Of a stretch of 64,000 bases of DNA, positions 53,632 through 62,928 are shown piece by piece (the stretch's first letter is position 1; each line of letters starts with the position of its first letter). Origin of the DNA: Salibacterium aidingense DSM 18341 (GTDB lineage: Bacteria; Bacillota; Bacilli; Bacillales; Marinococcaceae); contig NZ_AUCI01000002.1 in assembly GCF_000429685.1 (NCBI RefSeq), forward strand, positions 1 to 64,000. The letters run 5' to 3'. Both the position numbers and the translations under genes were made by a program. Below the pieces are notes generated by a model that saw nothing but the letters and a program-made list of their open reading frames with translations, searched no databases and was not told where the DNA came from.

Positions 53632-55509
53632 ATGAGAAGGCATGTTAAATATTCATTTATGCGAAGCAGCGCTTTCATTATCACCACAGGGTACTTATTA
53701 ATAGGTATCCTTTGGATACTATTTTCTGATCTGCTGGTAGCGGTATGGACGGAAGAACAGGCAGTATCTGCCGCTCATACATACAAGGGATTATTTTTTG
53801 TCGGTATGACAAGCCTTTTGCTTTATATTACGGTGAATAAGTTTACAAAAAAAGAACGCGTCCAGCCAAAGGAAACACAGGAAGCAGATCAGTTATATAA
53901 GGCAGTGTTTGATAATACGGACGATTTTGTATTTATTGCTCCGGTGCCTGCCAAACCTGAACCTCTCCGTTTTCTGAAATGGAATCAGTCTGTCCATAAT
54001 CGTATAGGCTGCACCGCAGATGGATTTACCCTGGTGGATTTATCTTCGGATAGATACAAAGAAGAGGCCGGGGAGCAGGAAATACAAATGCATGAAAACA
54101 AGCATGTCACTTTTGACTGGGAATTTTCGGGCAGAAACGGCGAAGTAATCCCTGTCGAAGTCCAGAGCACGCAGGCTTCCATATCAGGGGAAACGATGAT
54201 TATTGCAGGTGCCAGGGATGTCAGTGCCTATAATGAAGCAGTCGCGAGTATTCACCAGCTGTCTTATTTCGATAGGAAAACCCGCCTGCCTAACTATGAT
54301 TTTTTCTTAAGGCGGCTGCAACAAGTACCTGTCACTCAACACCGTTCCGTGATTACGTTAAATTTTAATCGTTTCCGGCGGATTCACGAAACGATGGGTG
54401 CAGAAACGACTGATGAAGTTTTGACAGGCATTGCTCAAAAGCTGAAACTTGTGGCATCTGAAGAGGAAGATATCGCCAGAAAGACGAATGATGAGTTTTT
54501 ATTGCTGGTCCGCAAGTCAGAGGAAGAGGCCGGAGAACTTATTGAGAAGCTTCGACATATTTTTCAGCGCCCGCTTAAAATAAATCACGAGGAGCTTTTT
54601 CTTTCCTTTACTGCCGGGATAGCGTGGGATGGAAAGGGGGACACGGACCCTGAAGTTCTCGTGCAGCAGGCGGATATTGCTTTCTCCCATGCGAAACGAA
54701 AAGGCTGGGCCTATGAAGTGTATCGTCCCGGTATTGAACAGGAAGCCCGGATGATATATACGATTGAGAATGATCTGCATCATGCCCTGGCCAGGCAGGA
54801 AATGTTTTTAATGTACCAGCCGTTTGTATATGGTAACGAAGGAGCAACAAAGGGTATGGAGGCATTGCTTCGCTGGAAACATTCCAGCAAAGGGTTAATC
54901 TCCCCTTCTACCTTTATTCCAATAGCCGAAGAAAACGGACTGATCCATCAACTCGGGCGCTGGGTGCTGCACCAAGTGTGCAGGGAAATCGGCCCTGTGC
55001 TGCAGCGGCATCCAGATTGGACTGCTGCCGTGAATCTTTCAAGCCAGCAGTTGGAGGATCCTCAATTTGTCGATGAATTGTATGAAATTGTACAGGCCTA
55101 TGAAGTAGCCCCTTCGCAGCTTGAACTTGAAATTACGGAGCGCACAACGATGCAGCCGGATGTGATGCTGCCGGTTTTACGACGTCTGAAAGAGTTTGGC
55201 TTCCGGCTCAGTCTGGATGATTTTGGGACAGGTTATAGTTCACTCAGCCAGTTAAAAGAACTTCCGGTGGATACATTGAAAATCGATCGATCTTTTATTG
55301 ATGACATGAATGATAAAGATGCTAATCTGGCTATTATAAAGACAATCATTGATGCCGCCGAAAATTTAAATATGAAGGTAATTGCAGAAGGGATCGAAGA
55401 AGAAGAACAGGCAAGAGAACTGCTGGCCCTGCAGTGTTTTTATTTTCAGGGTTACTATTACTCGATTCCAAAAACAATGCAGGAATTTACATGGGGCAGA
55501 GAAGCTTGA
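53632..55509 (+). CDS. membrane c-di-GMP phosphodiesterase (PAS-degenerate GGDEF-EAL)
   Basis: 625-residue protein. Two N-terminal membrane segments (about 12-36 and 50-67) are followed by a PAS-like domain (about 88-200), a GGDEF domain (about 210-370) and an EAL domain (about 378-620). The cyclase signature is TNDEF instead of GGDEF, so diguanylate cyclase activity is unlikely. The EAL domain keeps MEALLRW, ELEITE, LDDFGTGYSS, KIDRSFID and IAEGIEE, as expected of active phosphodiesterases. The ATG at 53632 follows AGAGGAG. Confidence 0.93.
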   Translation: MRRHVKYSFMRSSAFIITTGYLLIGILWILFSDLLVAVWTEEQAVSAAHTYKGLFFVGMTSLLLYITVNKFTKKERVQPKETQEADQLYKAVFDNTDDFVFIAPVPAKPEPLRFLKWNQSVHNRIGCTADGFTLVDLSSDRYKEEAGEQEIQMHENKHVTFDWEFSGRNGEVIPVEVQSTQASISGETMIIAGARDVSAYNEAVASIHQLSYFDRKTRLPNYDFFLRRLQQVPVTQHRSVITLNFNRFRRIHETMGAETTDEVLTGIAQKLKLVASEEEDIARKTNDEFLLLVRKSEEEAGELIEKLRHIFQRPLKINHEELFLSFTAGIAWDGKGDTDPEVLVQQADIAFSHAKRKGWAYEVYRPGIEQEARMIYTIENDLHHALARQEMFLMYQPFVYGNEGATKGMEALLRWKHSSKGLISPSTFIPIAEENGLIHQLGRWVLHQVCREIGPVLQRHPDWTAAVNLSSQQLEDPQFVDELYEIVQAYEVAPSQLELEITERTTMQPDVMLPVLRRLKEFGFRLSLDDFGTGYSSLSQLKELPVDTLKIDRSFIDDMNDKDANLAIIKTIIDAAENLNMKVIAEGIEEEEQARELLALQCFYFQGYYYSIPKTMQEFTWGREA

Positions 55510-55543
55510 ACACAAAGAGTCTGGGACAATACCATAATAAGAT

Positions 55544-55588
55544 GAAAATTTCCGAACGATTGCTATAAATCGCTCGGAAATTTTCGTT
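55544..55588. terminator. hairpin, CGAACGAT family copy 3
   Basis: GAAAATTTCCGAACGATT pairs with 55568-55584 with one mismatch (ATCGCTCGG). It is preceded by AGTCTGGGACAAT, similar to the motif before copy 2. Confidence 0.8.
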
Positions 55589-55901
55589 CTGTACTATTTA
55601 CCGCTCCGTCAACATCTCTCCGCTTTCATCCCTGGATATACGGGCTACATCTCCTCTAACTCCGTTTGGTCGTTCTCGGAGTATCTTCTTTGCCGTTGGC
55701 ACGGCCTCTGTAGAGGAGGATCGGCTAAGCGCGGCACCTCCTGGCGGGCACCAATCTGACCCGCATCCTGCGGGCCCTTCTTGAGAATATGGACAGAAGC
55801 ACAGATAAAGCCGGGGTTGCATGGAAATGTTATAATAGGAGTGTTAAACGGCAACAGAAATGAAAGCAACCCAATGTGGGCATAGATAGAAAGAGGGATT
55901 T
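55589..55901 (+). other. GC-rich gap and promoter region before queC
   Basis: Bases 55590-55800 are GC-rich with short inverted pieces (GACCCGCATCCTGCGGGCC) and no credible ORF. TATAAT at 55831-55836 is a likely -10 box. GGGTTGC (55814-55820) and GCAACCC (55866-55872) form an inverted repeat. I looked for a preQ1 riboswitch and did not find its consensus. Confidence 0.5.
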
Positions 55902-56576
55902 GTGTTGAGTTTTGCTGAGGAAAAAGCAGTCGTTGTGTTCAGTGGGGGCCAGGACAGTACGACCTGTCTTTTTTGGGCACTGGAACGGTTTCAGAAGGTC
56001 ATTGCAGTAACTTTCGACTATGGCCAGCGCCATGCCGACGAAATAGAGGTAGCAAGGGATATTGCAGCAGAACTGGGGGTCGAGCATCATGTACTCGATA
56101 TGAGTCTATTGAATCAGCTGGCACCCAATGCGCTGACAAGGAATGATGTCAAAGTGCAGGCAGGAGAAGACGGGGAGCTCCCCTCGACCTTTGTAGAAGG
56201 AAGAAACCTGCTGTTCTTTTCCTTTGCTTCCATTTTAGCCTCACAGAAGGGGGCCAAACATGTGGTTACCGGTGTATGTGAAACGGATTACAGCGGCTAC
56301 CCGGATTGCCGGGACGTATTCGTAAAATCGTTAAATGTCTCCCTGAACCTGGCGGTCGGTAAAGAATTTGTCCTGCATACCCCATTAATGTGGCTGGATA
56401 AAAAGGAAACATGGGAACTGGCCGATCAACTGGACAGGCTTTCTTATGTGAAAGAAAAGACGCTGACCTGTTATCATGGAATCCGCGGAGACGGCTGCGG
56501 GGAATGCCCGGCTTGCATACTTCGTCAGGCCGGATACGAACAATATATTCAAGAAAAGGAACGGGAAATCGAATGA
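55902..56576 (+). CDS. queC: 7-cyano-7-deazaguanine synthase QueC
   Basis: Converts CDG to preQ0 with ATP and ammonia in queuosine synthesis. The 224 residues carry the PP-loop FSGGQDSTT (near 13-21) and a C-terminal zinc site of four cysteines in [16 protein letters not shown]. The GTG at 55902 and the adjacent TTG at 55905 are both possible starts after AAGAGGG. The stop overlaps the start of queD. The order queC-queD-queE-queF equals ykvJKLM of B. subtilis. Confidence 0.97.
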   Translation: MLSFAEEKAVVVFSGGQDSTTCLFWALERFQKVIAVTFDYGQRHADEIEVARDIAAELGVEHHVLDMSLLNQLAPNALTRNDVKVQAGEDGELPSTFVEGRNLLFFSFASILASQKGAKHVVTGVCETDYSGYPDCRDVFVKSLNVSLNLAVGKEFVLHTPLMWLDKKETWELADQLDRLSYVKEKTLTCYHGIRGDGCGECPACILRQAGYEQYIQEKEREIE

Positions 56577-57022
56577 TTCATCAATTTTACCCGCAAGTTC
56601 CACATGAATACCGTTATGAATTAAATAAAGACATGCAGCTGGCAGCCGCCCATTTTATACCGGCAGCGGCTGCAGGAAAGTGCGCGAATGTCCATGGTCA
56701 CACGTATGTCATTAACGTAACCATAGCGGGAGACAAACTGGATCAGACCGGGTTTTTGGTTGATTTTAAAACAATAAAAGAGATCGTTCACGATCGTTTT
56801 GACCATTCGTTATTAAATGAAGATAACGCGTTTGCAGAAAAGGAAAACGGCGATCCGGAAACTTTCCCTACAACAGAAGTTGTGGCCCGGACGATTTGGG
56901 AGACGATTCAGCGCGAACTGGACGAACGGATGAATCAGCCGCGCTGTTTGCAGGTCCTCGTAAGGGAAACCCCGACAAGCTATGTTGTCTACCGGGCCAG
57001 GGAAGGGGATTTTACCCAATGA
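56573..57022 (+). CDS. queD: 6-carboxy-tetrahydropterin synthase QueD
   Basis: Makes 6-carboxy-5,6,7,8-tetrahydropterin from dihydroneopterin triphosphate, the second step of deazaguanine synthesis. The 149 residues have zinc-binding histidines in AAHFIP and NVHGHTY and the catalytic cysteine in GKCAN. The start ATG at 56573 overlaps the end of queC, so a longer frame reaching back into queC is not used. It overlaps queE by four bases. Confidence 0.95.
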   Translation: MIHQFYPQVPHEYRYELNKDMQLAAAHFIPAAAAGKCANVHGHTYVINVTIAGDKLDQTGFLVDFKTIKEIVHDRFDHSLLNEDNAFAEKENGDPETFPTTEVVARTIWETIQRELDERMNQPRCLQVLVRETPTSYVVYRAREGDFTQ

Positions 57023-57738
57023 AAAAAGTACCTGTACTTGAAATATTTGGGCCGACGATACAGGGCGAAGGGATGGTCATCGGTCAAAAAACGATGTTTG
57101 TCCGGACGAGCGGCTGTGATTACCGCTGTTCCTGGTGCGATTCCGCTTTCACATGGGACGGTTCTCAAAAACCGAAGCTGATGGAAGCAGAGGAAATCGT
57201 AGAGAAGCTAGAAGAAAAAGGCTTCACCACCTATAATCATGTTACTATTTCCGGCGGAAATCCAGCGCTGCATCATGGAATGGGAGAAGTGGTCCAGCTT
57301 TTGCAGGAAAAAGGGATAAAAACAGCAGTTGAAACGCAGGGAACCATTTGGCAGGAATGGATGACAGAAATTGATGACGTGACTGTTTCTCCAAAACCAC
57401 CAAGCTCCGGCATGAAAACGAACTGGGAGCAGTTGGATAATTATATGACTCGTTTAAATAACCGGGAAGGCAATAAAGTAAGTTTGAAAATCGTGATTTT
57501 TGATGAAAATGACCTTTCCTACGCAGCTGCCGTGCATGAACGGTATCCAGAAGCAGCAATGTTCCTGCAGACTGGCAATGATGAGATTCATACACCCGAT
57601 AATCAACGGCTTCTATCCCATCTGCTGGGAAAATACGAATGGCTTGTGGAACAGGTGCTTCATTCAGAGCGGTTGAATGATGTGAAAGTACTGCCACAGC
57701 TGCATACGCTGCTATGGGGAAACAAACAGGGGGTATAG
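57019..57738 (+). CDS. queE: 7-carboxy-7-deazaguanine synthase QueE
   Basis: Radical SAM enzyme converting carboxytetrahydropterin to CDG. The 239 residues carry the cluster motif in TSGCDYRCSWCDSAFTW (CxxxCxxC, near 33-40), preceded by the family opening EIFGPTIQGEG. The ATG at 57019 overlaps the queD stop (ATGA). Confidence 0.95.
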   Translation: MKKVPVLEIFGPTIQGEGMVIGQKTMFVRTSGCDYRCSWCDSAFTWDGSQKPKLMEAEEIVEKLEEKGFTTYNHVTISGGNPALHHGMGEVVQLLQEKGIKTAVETQGTIWQEWMTEIDDVTVSPKPPSSGMKTNWEQLDNYMTRLNNREGNKVSLKIVIFDENDLSYAAAVHERYPEAAMFLQTGNDEIHTPDNQRLLSHLLGKYEWLVEQVLHSERLNDVKVLPQLHTLLWGNKQGV

Positions 57739-57741
57739 GCA

Positions 57742-58233
57742 ATGTCTGAACGAAAAGATGTCGAAAACCTTTCCCATTTGGGACAGGAAGAAACCAGCTA
57801 CACTTTTGATTACGATCCATCCTTGCTCGAAACGTTTGAAAATAACCACAAAAATCGTGATTATTTCGTGAAATTTAACTGTCCGGAATTTACCACACTT
57901 TGTCCCAAAACCGGCCAGCCGGATTTTGCCACGTTATATATCAGTTATATCCCTGATGTGAAAATGGTGGAAAGTAAGTCATTGAAGCTGTATTTATTCA
58001 GCTTTCGTAATCATGGGGGCTTTCATGAAGATGCGGTTAATACGATCGTCAATGATCTCGTTGAGCTCATGGAACCCCGCTACCTGGAGGTACTCGGGAA
58101 ATTTACCCCGCGCGGCGGCATCTCCATCGATCCGTATGCCAATTACGGCCGGCCCGGCACTACCTACGAAGAAATGGCCAAAACAAGACTGCTGTATCAC
58201 GATATGTATCCGGAAAATATTGATAACCGATAA
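57742..58233 (+). CDS. queF: preQ0 reductase QueF
   Basis: NADPH-dependent nitrile reductase that turns preQ0 into preQ1, the last free-base step before tRNA insertion. The 163 residues contain the catalytic cysteine region [13 protein letters not shown] (Cys near 56) and the QueF motif [16 protein letters not shown]. It follows queE by three bases; a strong terminator ends the operon. Confidence 0.96.
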   Translation: MSERKDVENLSHLGQEETSYTFDYDPSLLETFENNHKNRDYFVKFNCPEFTTLCPKTGQPDFATLYISYIPDVKMVESKSLKLYLFSFRNHGGFHEDAVNTIVNDLVELMEPRYLEVLGKFTPRGGISIDPYANYGRPGTTYEEMAKTRLLYHDMYPENIDNR

Positions 58234-58251
58234 CCTCGGAGCGCAGAATGG

Positions 58252-58276
58252 AACCCCTGCTTCCGGGGTTTTTTAT
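58252..58276 (+). terminator. terminator of queCDEF
   Basis: AACCCC (58252-58257) pairs with GGGGTT (58265-58270), followed by TTTTTTAT. Confidence 0.85.
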
Positions 58277-58310
58277 AGTATCAGAATTTATAACAATTTG
58301 CGTTTTTAAG

Positions 58311-58430
58311 ATCCAGCTTCAGGTGCAGGAGGCAGGTCAGATCGGCGCCCGTACGGGACGTGGCGGTTTCTACGTTGGGCACGGTTTAGTAGAAGGCCTT
58401 CTAGTATAGCCGGGTGCCCTGCGCTTTTCT
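58311..58430 (+). repeat. GC-rich Bacillaceae-type dispersed repeat
   Basis: Begins TCCAGCTTCAGGTGC and ends GGGTGCCCTGCGCTTTTCTT, the layout of a repeat I recall from many Bacillus and Geobacillus intergenic regions (CAGCTNCAGCGCC ... GGCGCNTNCGCTTTTC). The remaining bases up to 58565 hold nothing recognised except the ctaC ribosome-binding site. Confidence 0.5.
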
Positions 58431-58565
58431 TATTACTTCCTGCTCAATTTTGATCTAAGTCTTTCCCCTCTATTACGACAAAATGTTCTAATCTATGTTT
58501 GCCTGAAAAAGGAAAGGGTATGGCTACTAGAGGCACATATTGAAATGGGTATCGGAGGAATATGG

Positions 58566-59582
58566 ATGAAATCAAGCTGGAAAGTCAGCTGGCTGCTGGT
58601 ATGTTTATTTCTGACCGGCTGCCAGATGAGTGTATTGAATCCTGCGGGAAGGGTCGCCGAAGAACAGAGCCGCCTCATTATATTCAGCTTCGCTGTCATG
58701 ATGATTATTCTTCTTGTCGTATTTGTCTTGTTCTTTCGTTTTTTATGGAGATACCGGGAAGATTCCAGAATCGAGCGGCCTCCGCATACGCAGGAAAATG
58801 ATAACAAAAAACTGGAGATAACATGGACGGTGCTTCCTCTCCTTGTTCTCCTCCTATTGGCCGTTCCAATGCTGATGCAGACCTACAGTTTAGAAACAAA
58901 AACAACGCAGGAAGAAATGACAATAGAAGTAACCGGCCAGCAGTACTGGTGGCGTTTTGACTATCCGGATGAAAATATACGGACGGCACAGGAACTGCAT
59001 TTACCCGCGAATACAAACATAACGTTCGAATTGAATACAGAAGATGTTATCCATTCTTTCTGGATCCCCCAGCTGGGCGGCAAAAAGGATGCGATTCCCG
59101 GTCGGACCAATGAATTACATCTTGAAACAGGCAGACCGGGGGTATATGAAGGAAAATGTGCCGAATTGTGTGGAGCGGCCCACACGGATATGAGGTTCCA
59201 GGTCGTCGTTCATGAAGAAGATGACTTTACAGAATGGGTGGAAGCGGCCGGCCAAGATGTTACTCCGGAAGAAAATGAAACAGTCCAGGAAGAAGGGGCC
59301 CGTGTTTTCCAGGAAAACTGTCTGGCCTGTCACGCTGCAGATGGAGCAGCCACAAAAAATGACCAGGGACCAAACCTGGCCCTTTACGGCGAACGCGATA
59401 AAATCTCGGGTAGTTTTGCGAACGATGAAGAACAGTTAAAAGCTTTTCTCCGCCATCCGAATGATTTCAAGCCGTCTACCGATATGCCTGCCTACAATAA
59501 TTTGAGCAGGGAGGAAATGGATGCCCTCGTGAACTATCTTCACGGATTAACGAGGGAAAATGTGCAGGGAGGCAGTGATTAG
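58566..59582 (+). CDS. ctaC: cytochrome c oxidase subunit II with fused cytochrome c
   Basis: Subunit II of a caa3-type oxidase, 338 residues. The lipoprotein signal ends at LTGC (near residue 18); two membrane segments follow (about 37-62 and 87-107). The periplasmic-side CuA domain has CAELCGAAHTDM (near 200-211), and a C-terminal cytochrome c domain (about 238-330) has CLACH and a likely Met ligand in DMPAY. The ATG at 58566 is six bases after GGAGGA. Confidence 0.95.
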   Translation: MKSSWKVSWLLVCLFLTGCQMSVLNPAGRVAEEQSRLIIFSFAVMMIILLVVFVLFFRFLWRYREDSRIERPPHTQENDNKKLEITWTVLPLLVLLLLAVPMLMQTYSLETKTTQEEMTIEVTGQQYWWRFDYPDENIRTAQELHLPANTNITFELNTEDVIHSFWIPQLGGKKDAIPGRTNELHLETGRPGVYEGKCAELCGAAHTDMRFQVVVHEEDDFTEWVEAAGQDVTPEENETVQEEGARVFQENCLACHAADGAATKNDQGPNLALYGERDKISGSFANDEEQLKAFLRHPNDFKPSTDMPAYNNLSREEMDALVNYLHGLTRENVQGGSD

Positions 59583-59586
59583 GGCT

Positions 59587-61527
59587 ATGTCAATACCTTT
59601 CTTTAATACTGAAATTAAACTAGTTTCCGATGTTATTTTCGGCTATATTTCTGTCCTTTTACTTGGAGCAGGAGCGCTCTGGTTTGTGACCTATAAGTTA
59701 AAGTGGAATGTGCTCTGGGAGTGGATGCGGACGACCGATCATATGAAAATCGGAATCATGTATCTGCTTGCTGGTTTTGCGTTTTTTCTTAGGGGAGGAC
59801 TGGATGCGTTGTTTGTACGGATGCAGCTGGCCTTTCCGAACTGGGATTTTTGGGTGTTTCAAGGCGAAAAATACAATCAGATGATGACCACCCATGGGAC
59901 GACTATGATATTTTTCGTAGCGATGCCGCTCTTAATCGGTTTAATGAATGTGGCTGTCCCTCTTCAGATCGGAGCCCGTGACCTCGCCTTTCCGTTTGTG
60001 AATTCGTTAAGCTTCTGGCTGTTCTTAACGGGAGGAGCCCTTGTAAACATAAGTTATTTGCTGGGCGGTTCGCCGGAAGCAGGCTGGACCTCTTATACGC
60101 CACTTGCTGTGGGGGGGTATTCCAACAATACAGGAAATAATTTTTATGCCCTTGGCCTGCAGGTGTCTGGTATCGGTACCATTCTGACAGCGGTAAATTT
60201 TATCGTAACCATCGTAAAAAAACGGGCGCCGGGAATGACCTATTTCCGCATGCCATTATTTACATGGGGGAGTTTCATTACGGTCATTTTGATTTTATTC
60301 GCTTTTCCTGCCCTTGCTGCCGGTATTTTATTATTAATGTTTGACAATATTTTCGCCACTGGCTTTTTCACGGGAGAAAGCGGGGCCCCGCTGTTGTGGC
60401 AGCATTTTTTCTGGATATTTGCCCACCCGGAAGTGTACATTATCGTCCTTCCTGTCTTTGGGCTGTTTTCGGATATCATCAGTCATTTTTCGAAAAAACC
60501 TGTCTTTGGCTACTATTCGATGGTGATCGCCCTGATTTTAATTGCCTTCTTAGGATTTATGGTATGGGTGCACCATATGTTTACGGTGGGTTACGGTCCC
60601 ACTGTGAATGCCATCTTTGCTATTTCTACCATGCTCATTGCTGTACCTACCGGAATCAAAATATTTAACTGGCTGTTTACGATGCGGGGCGGACGCCTCC
60701 GGTTTCCAACGGCGATGCTTTTTTCGATTGGCTTCATCCCGACGTTTGTTATGGGGGGAGTGACCGGTGTTATGGTAGCCATGGTTGCTGCGGATTATCA
60801 GTATCATGACAGTTATTTCGTTGTCGGCCATTTCCATTATGTTATGGTGGGCGGAACTATTATGGGCGTTTTTGCCGGTATTTATTACTGGATGCCGAAA
60901 ATGTTTGGCTTTCTGTTAAATGAAACCCTTGGTAAAATCCACTTTTGGACCTTTTTGATTGGATTTCATCTCACCTTTTTCCCGATGCATTTCATGGGAT
61001 TAAACGGGATGCCGCGCCGGGTGTATTCCTATCTGCCGGAAGACGGACTGTTTGGCCTGAATTTCATCAGTACGATTGGCGCTTTTATTATGGGAGGCAG
61101 TGTTCTGCTGTTTCTCTTAAATCTGATGTATAGTTATAAGACCCAGGAACGCAGGATTTCGGGGGACCCTTGGCAGGGGCGGACCCTGGAATGGACACTG
61201 CCCTCCCCGGCTCCGTCAGAGCGGTGGGAACGTCTGCCTATTATTAAAAACCGTGAACCTTTATGGAAAGCTAAACAAGCGGGAGAGAACCTCATGTACG
61301 CGGAAAAAGAAGAAAAACACATGGAGGAACATTCCAGTGTTATACCCGTGCTGCTGGCAGGCGCTTTTTTTACAGCCTCTTTCGGTTTTATTTTTGAAGT
61401 CTTCTGGATTGCTGTTCCCGGTATTATCGGTATATTTGCATTATTAGCCTACCGTTCGGTGACTTTTGATAAAAATATAGAGTGGTCAGGAGAAAACGGA
61501 CAGGAAGGAGGAAATCATCATGGCTGA
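59587..61527 (+). CDS. ctaD: haem-copper oxidase subunit I
   Basis: Catalytic subunit with low-spin haem and the haem-CuB centre, 646 residues. Ligand histidines are visible in TTHGTTMIFF, FAHPEVYI, WVHHMF and GHFHYV. It is longer at both ends than a minimal subunit I, like QoxB, with a C-terminal pair of hydrophobic segments (about 575-625). The partner subunit II with its cytochrome c domain marks it as a cytochrome c oxidase rather than a quinol oxidase. The ATG at 59587 lies five bases past the ctaC stop, and the end overlaps ctaE by eight bases. Confidence 0.95.
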   Translation: MSIPFFNTEIKLVSDVIFGYISVLLLGAGALWFVTYKLKWNVLWEWMRTTDHMKIGIMYLLAGFAFFLRGGLDALFVRMQLAFPNWDFWVFQGEKYNQMMTTHGTTMIFFVAMPLLIGLMNVAVPLQIGARDLAFPFVNSLSFWLFLTGGALVNISYLLGGSPEAGWTSYTPLAVGGYSNNTGNNFYALGLQVSGIGTILTAVNFIVTIVKKRAPGMTYFRMPLFTWGSFITVILILFAFPALAAGILLLMFDNIFATGFFTGESGAPLLWQHFFWIFAHPEVYIIVLPVFGLFSDIISHFSKKPVFGYYSMVIALILIAFLGFMVWVHHMFTVGYGPTVNAIFAISTMLIAVPTGIKIFNWLFTMRGGRLRFPTAMLFSIGFIPTFVMGGVTGVMVAMVAADYQYHDSYFVVGHFHYVMVGGTIMGVFAGIYYWMPKMFGFLLNETLGKIHFWTFLIGFHLTFFPMHFMGLNGMPRRVYSYLPEDGLFGLNFISTIGAFIMGGSVLLFLLNLMYSYKTQERRISGDPWQGRTLEWTLPSPAPSERWERLPIIKNREPLWKAKQAGENLMYAEKEEKHMEEHSSVIPVLLAGAFFTASFGFIFEVFWIAVPGIIGIFALLAYRSVTFDKNIEWSGENGQEGGNHHG

Positions 61528-62128
61528 CTCCGCCGGCATTTCTTCAATCAACGGACGTCCCTGGTCTGAAGCCGATGACCGCCTGGGCATGTGGTTATTC
61601 ATCGGGGCTGAAACAGTGGTATTCCTTTGCCTCTTCGCAACATACCTTGCGTTAAGCAGCAGTACGTTAGAGGGGCCGGGCCCATCCGAGATACTTGAAC
61701 TCCCGCCTATCCTGCTGCCAAGCGCATTACTTCTCTTAAGCAGCTGGACGTTTCACGTCGCAGAAAAAGGGCTGGAAGCAGGACAATTGAAAAAGACCAT
61801 TATTTGGCTTGGAATAACCATGGTGTTGGGTTTTGCTTTTTTAGGTTTTGAAATTCATGAATTTACGCTATATGCTGCAGAAGGAGCTGTCTTAACGGAA
61901 TCTCCTTTTCTTGCCGGATTTTTTGTACTTGTGGGTACCCACGGTGCCCACGTGTTATTTGGCTCCGTGTGGATGGCATTTCTGCTCGGCCACCTTGCCT
62001 CCAAAAAGATAGTTTGGACGAACTGGAAACGAATAAGAGCTTTCGGATTATACTGGCATTTTGTAGATGTCGTGTGGGTGTTTATATTTACCATTGTTTA
62101 CGTACTGGGGTCCCAGGGGATGTATTAG
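61520..62128 (+). CDS. ctaE: cytochrome c oxidase subunit III
   Basis: Five-helix subunit III of the oxidase, 202 residues. The N-terminus has the family pattern LGMWLFIGAETVVFLCLFATY and the later FLGFEIHEFTLY and LVGTHGAHVLFG. The ATG at 61520 follows AGGAAGGAGG and overlaps the end of ctaD. No subunit IV gene (ctaF) follows. Confidence 0.95.
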   Translation: MADSAGISSINGRPWSEADDRLGMWLFIGAETVVFLCLFATYLALSSSTLEGPGPSEILELPPILLPSALLLLSSWTFHVAEKGLEAGQLKKTIIWLGITMVLGFAFLGFEIHEFTLYAAEGAVLTESPFLAGFFVLVGTHGAHVLFGSVWMAFLLGHLASKKIVWTNWKRIRAFGLYWHFVDVVWVFIFTIVYVLGSQGMY

Positions 62129-62550
62129 AGCCGTGGCTGCGGAAAGCAAAATATTTTGACGCAGCGGTTGAAAAACGCAAAAATGGGGCCGGGACAGAAG
62201 GATAGGAGCCGGCCGAAAACCCGAACAAAACAATGACGATGGGATCGCTGCACCCGGTCACTGCGCTTTCTAGCTCACTTGGTAAAGAAGATCGCATTAC
62301 CAAGTGAATCTGGAGTCTCCGTGGCCGGCCTCGGCTGAATAGAGAGGGTGGTTGGGCCAAACGAAAGAAAAATTGGCAAAACGGACATCGTAGAGTTTAT
62401 ATAACAAGAACGTCCATTCAGCGGAGTCAAAAGAGGTCGACTCCTGCGGGAAAAGCACGAGTCTCGAGACCCCGTAGGAAGTGGCTTTCTTCCGAGGAGG
62501 CTCGAGCCGTGCCCGCGGAAAGCGACCTATTTTGACGCAGCGATAGAACA
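62129..62550. repeat. composite of dispersed repeats after ctaE
   Basis: Two copies of a unit GCGGAAAGC-N6-TATTTTGACGCAGCG end at about 62167 and 62542. The segment 62440-62550 (CTCCTGCGGGAAAAG, CGAGACCCCGTAGGA, GAGGAGGCTCG, CCCGCGGAAAGCG) has the layout of a GC-rich repeat I recall from many Bacillaceae genomes. GGGCCGGGACAGAA near 62186 resembles the motif preceding other hairpin copies. A CACTTGGTAA/TTACCAAGTG inverted repeat lies near 62275-62306. Open frames here are antisense or unsupported. Confidence 0.6.
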
Positions 62551-62556
62551 ATACAC

Positions 62557-62598
62557 AAAAATCCGAACGATTTTTTCCATAAATCGTTCGGATTTTTT
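62557..62598. terminator. hairpin, CGAACGAT family copy 4
   Basis: AAAAATCCGAACGATTT (62557-62573) pairs perfectly with 62581-62597 around seven bases; T runs on both strands allow bidirectional termination between ctaE and the ytxH-like gene. Confidence 0.88.
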
Positions 62599-62634
62599 TG
62601 TCCTGGGAGCGTTGGTAACAGCCTTTGTTCTTCC

Positions 62635-62928
62635 TTAGTTTTTATTCCAGTCCTTCATGGCCGAGGCTTCTGCCTCTTTTTTCACCGTGGAAATTTCACT
62701 GCTGAAAAATTGGTGGCGTCCCCGTCCATACTCATGCAGTTTCTGCTTTCGCCCGCGGAGAGCGGCAGTCAATTTTTCAGGGGCATTTATGATGATATAA
62801 ATGTTTTCTCCAACCTGCTTCCGGGTCGTTTTTCCGTCCTGCGGGCTGATCAGCATACAGAGGGTAAATAACGTACTAAAACCGGCAGCAGCTCCTTTTA
62901 AATAATTGCTGCGAAATATACGCCTCAT
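62635..62928 (-). CDS. YtxH-like small membrane protein
   Basis: 97-residue protein with one N-terminal hydrophobic segment (about 10-28, LKGAAAGFSTLFTLCML) and a basic tail rich in Lys, Arg and Glu. It overlaps the DUF948 gene by four bases, the same arrangement as ytxH after ytxG in B. subtilis, a general-stress and stationary-phase operon. The YtxH call rests mainly on that position. Confidence 0.65.
   Translation of the reverse strand: MRRIFRSNYLKGAAAGFSTLFTLCMLISPQDGKTTRKQVGENIYIIINAPEKLTAALRGRKQKLHEYGRGRHQFFSSEISTVKKEAEASAMKDWNKN

Noticed and set aside
55589-55901. preQ1 riboswitch before queC
   Set aside because: The short preQ1-I consensus (CTAGCTACACC-type loop and A-rich tail) is not present.
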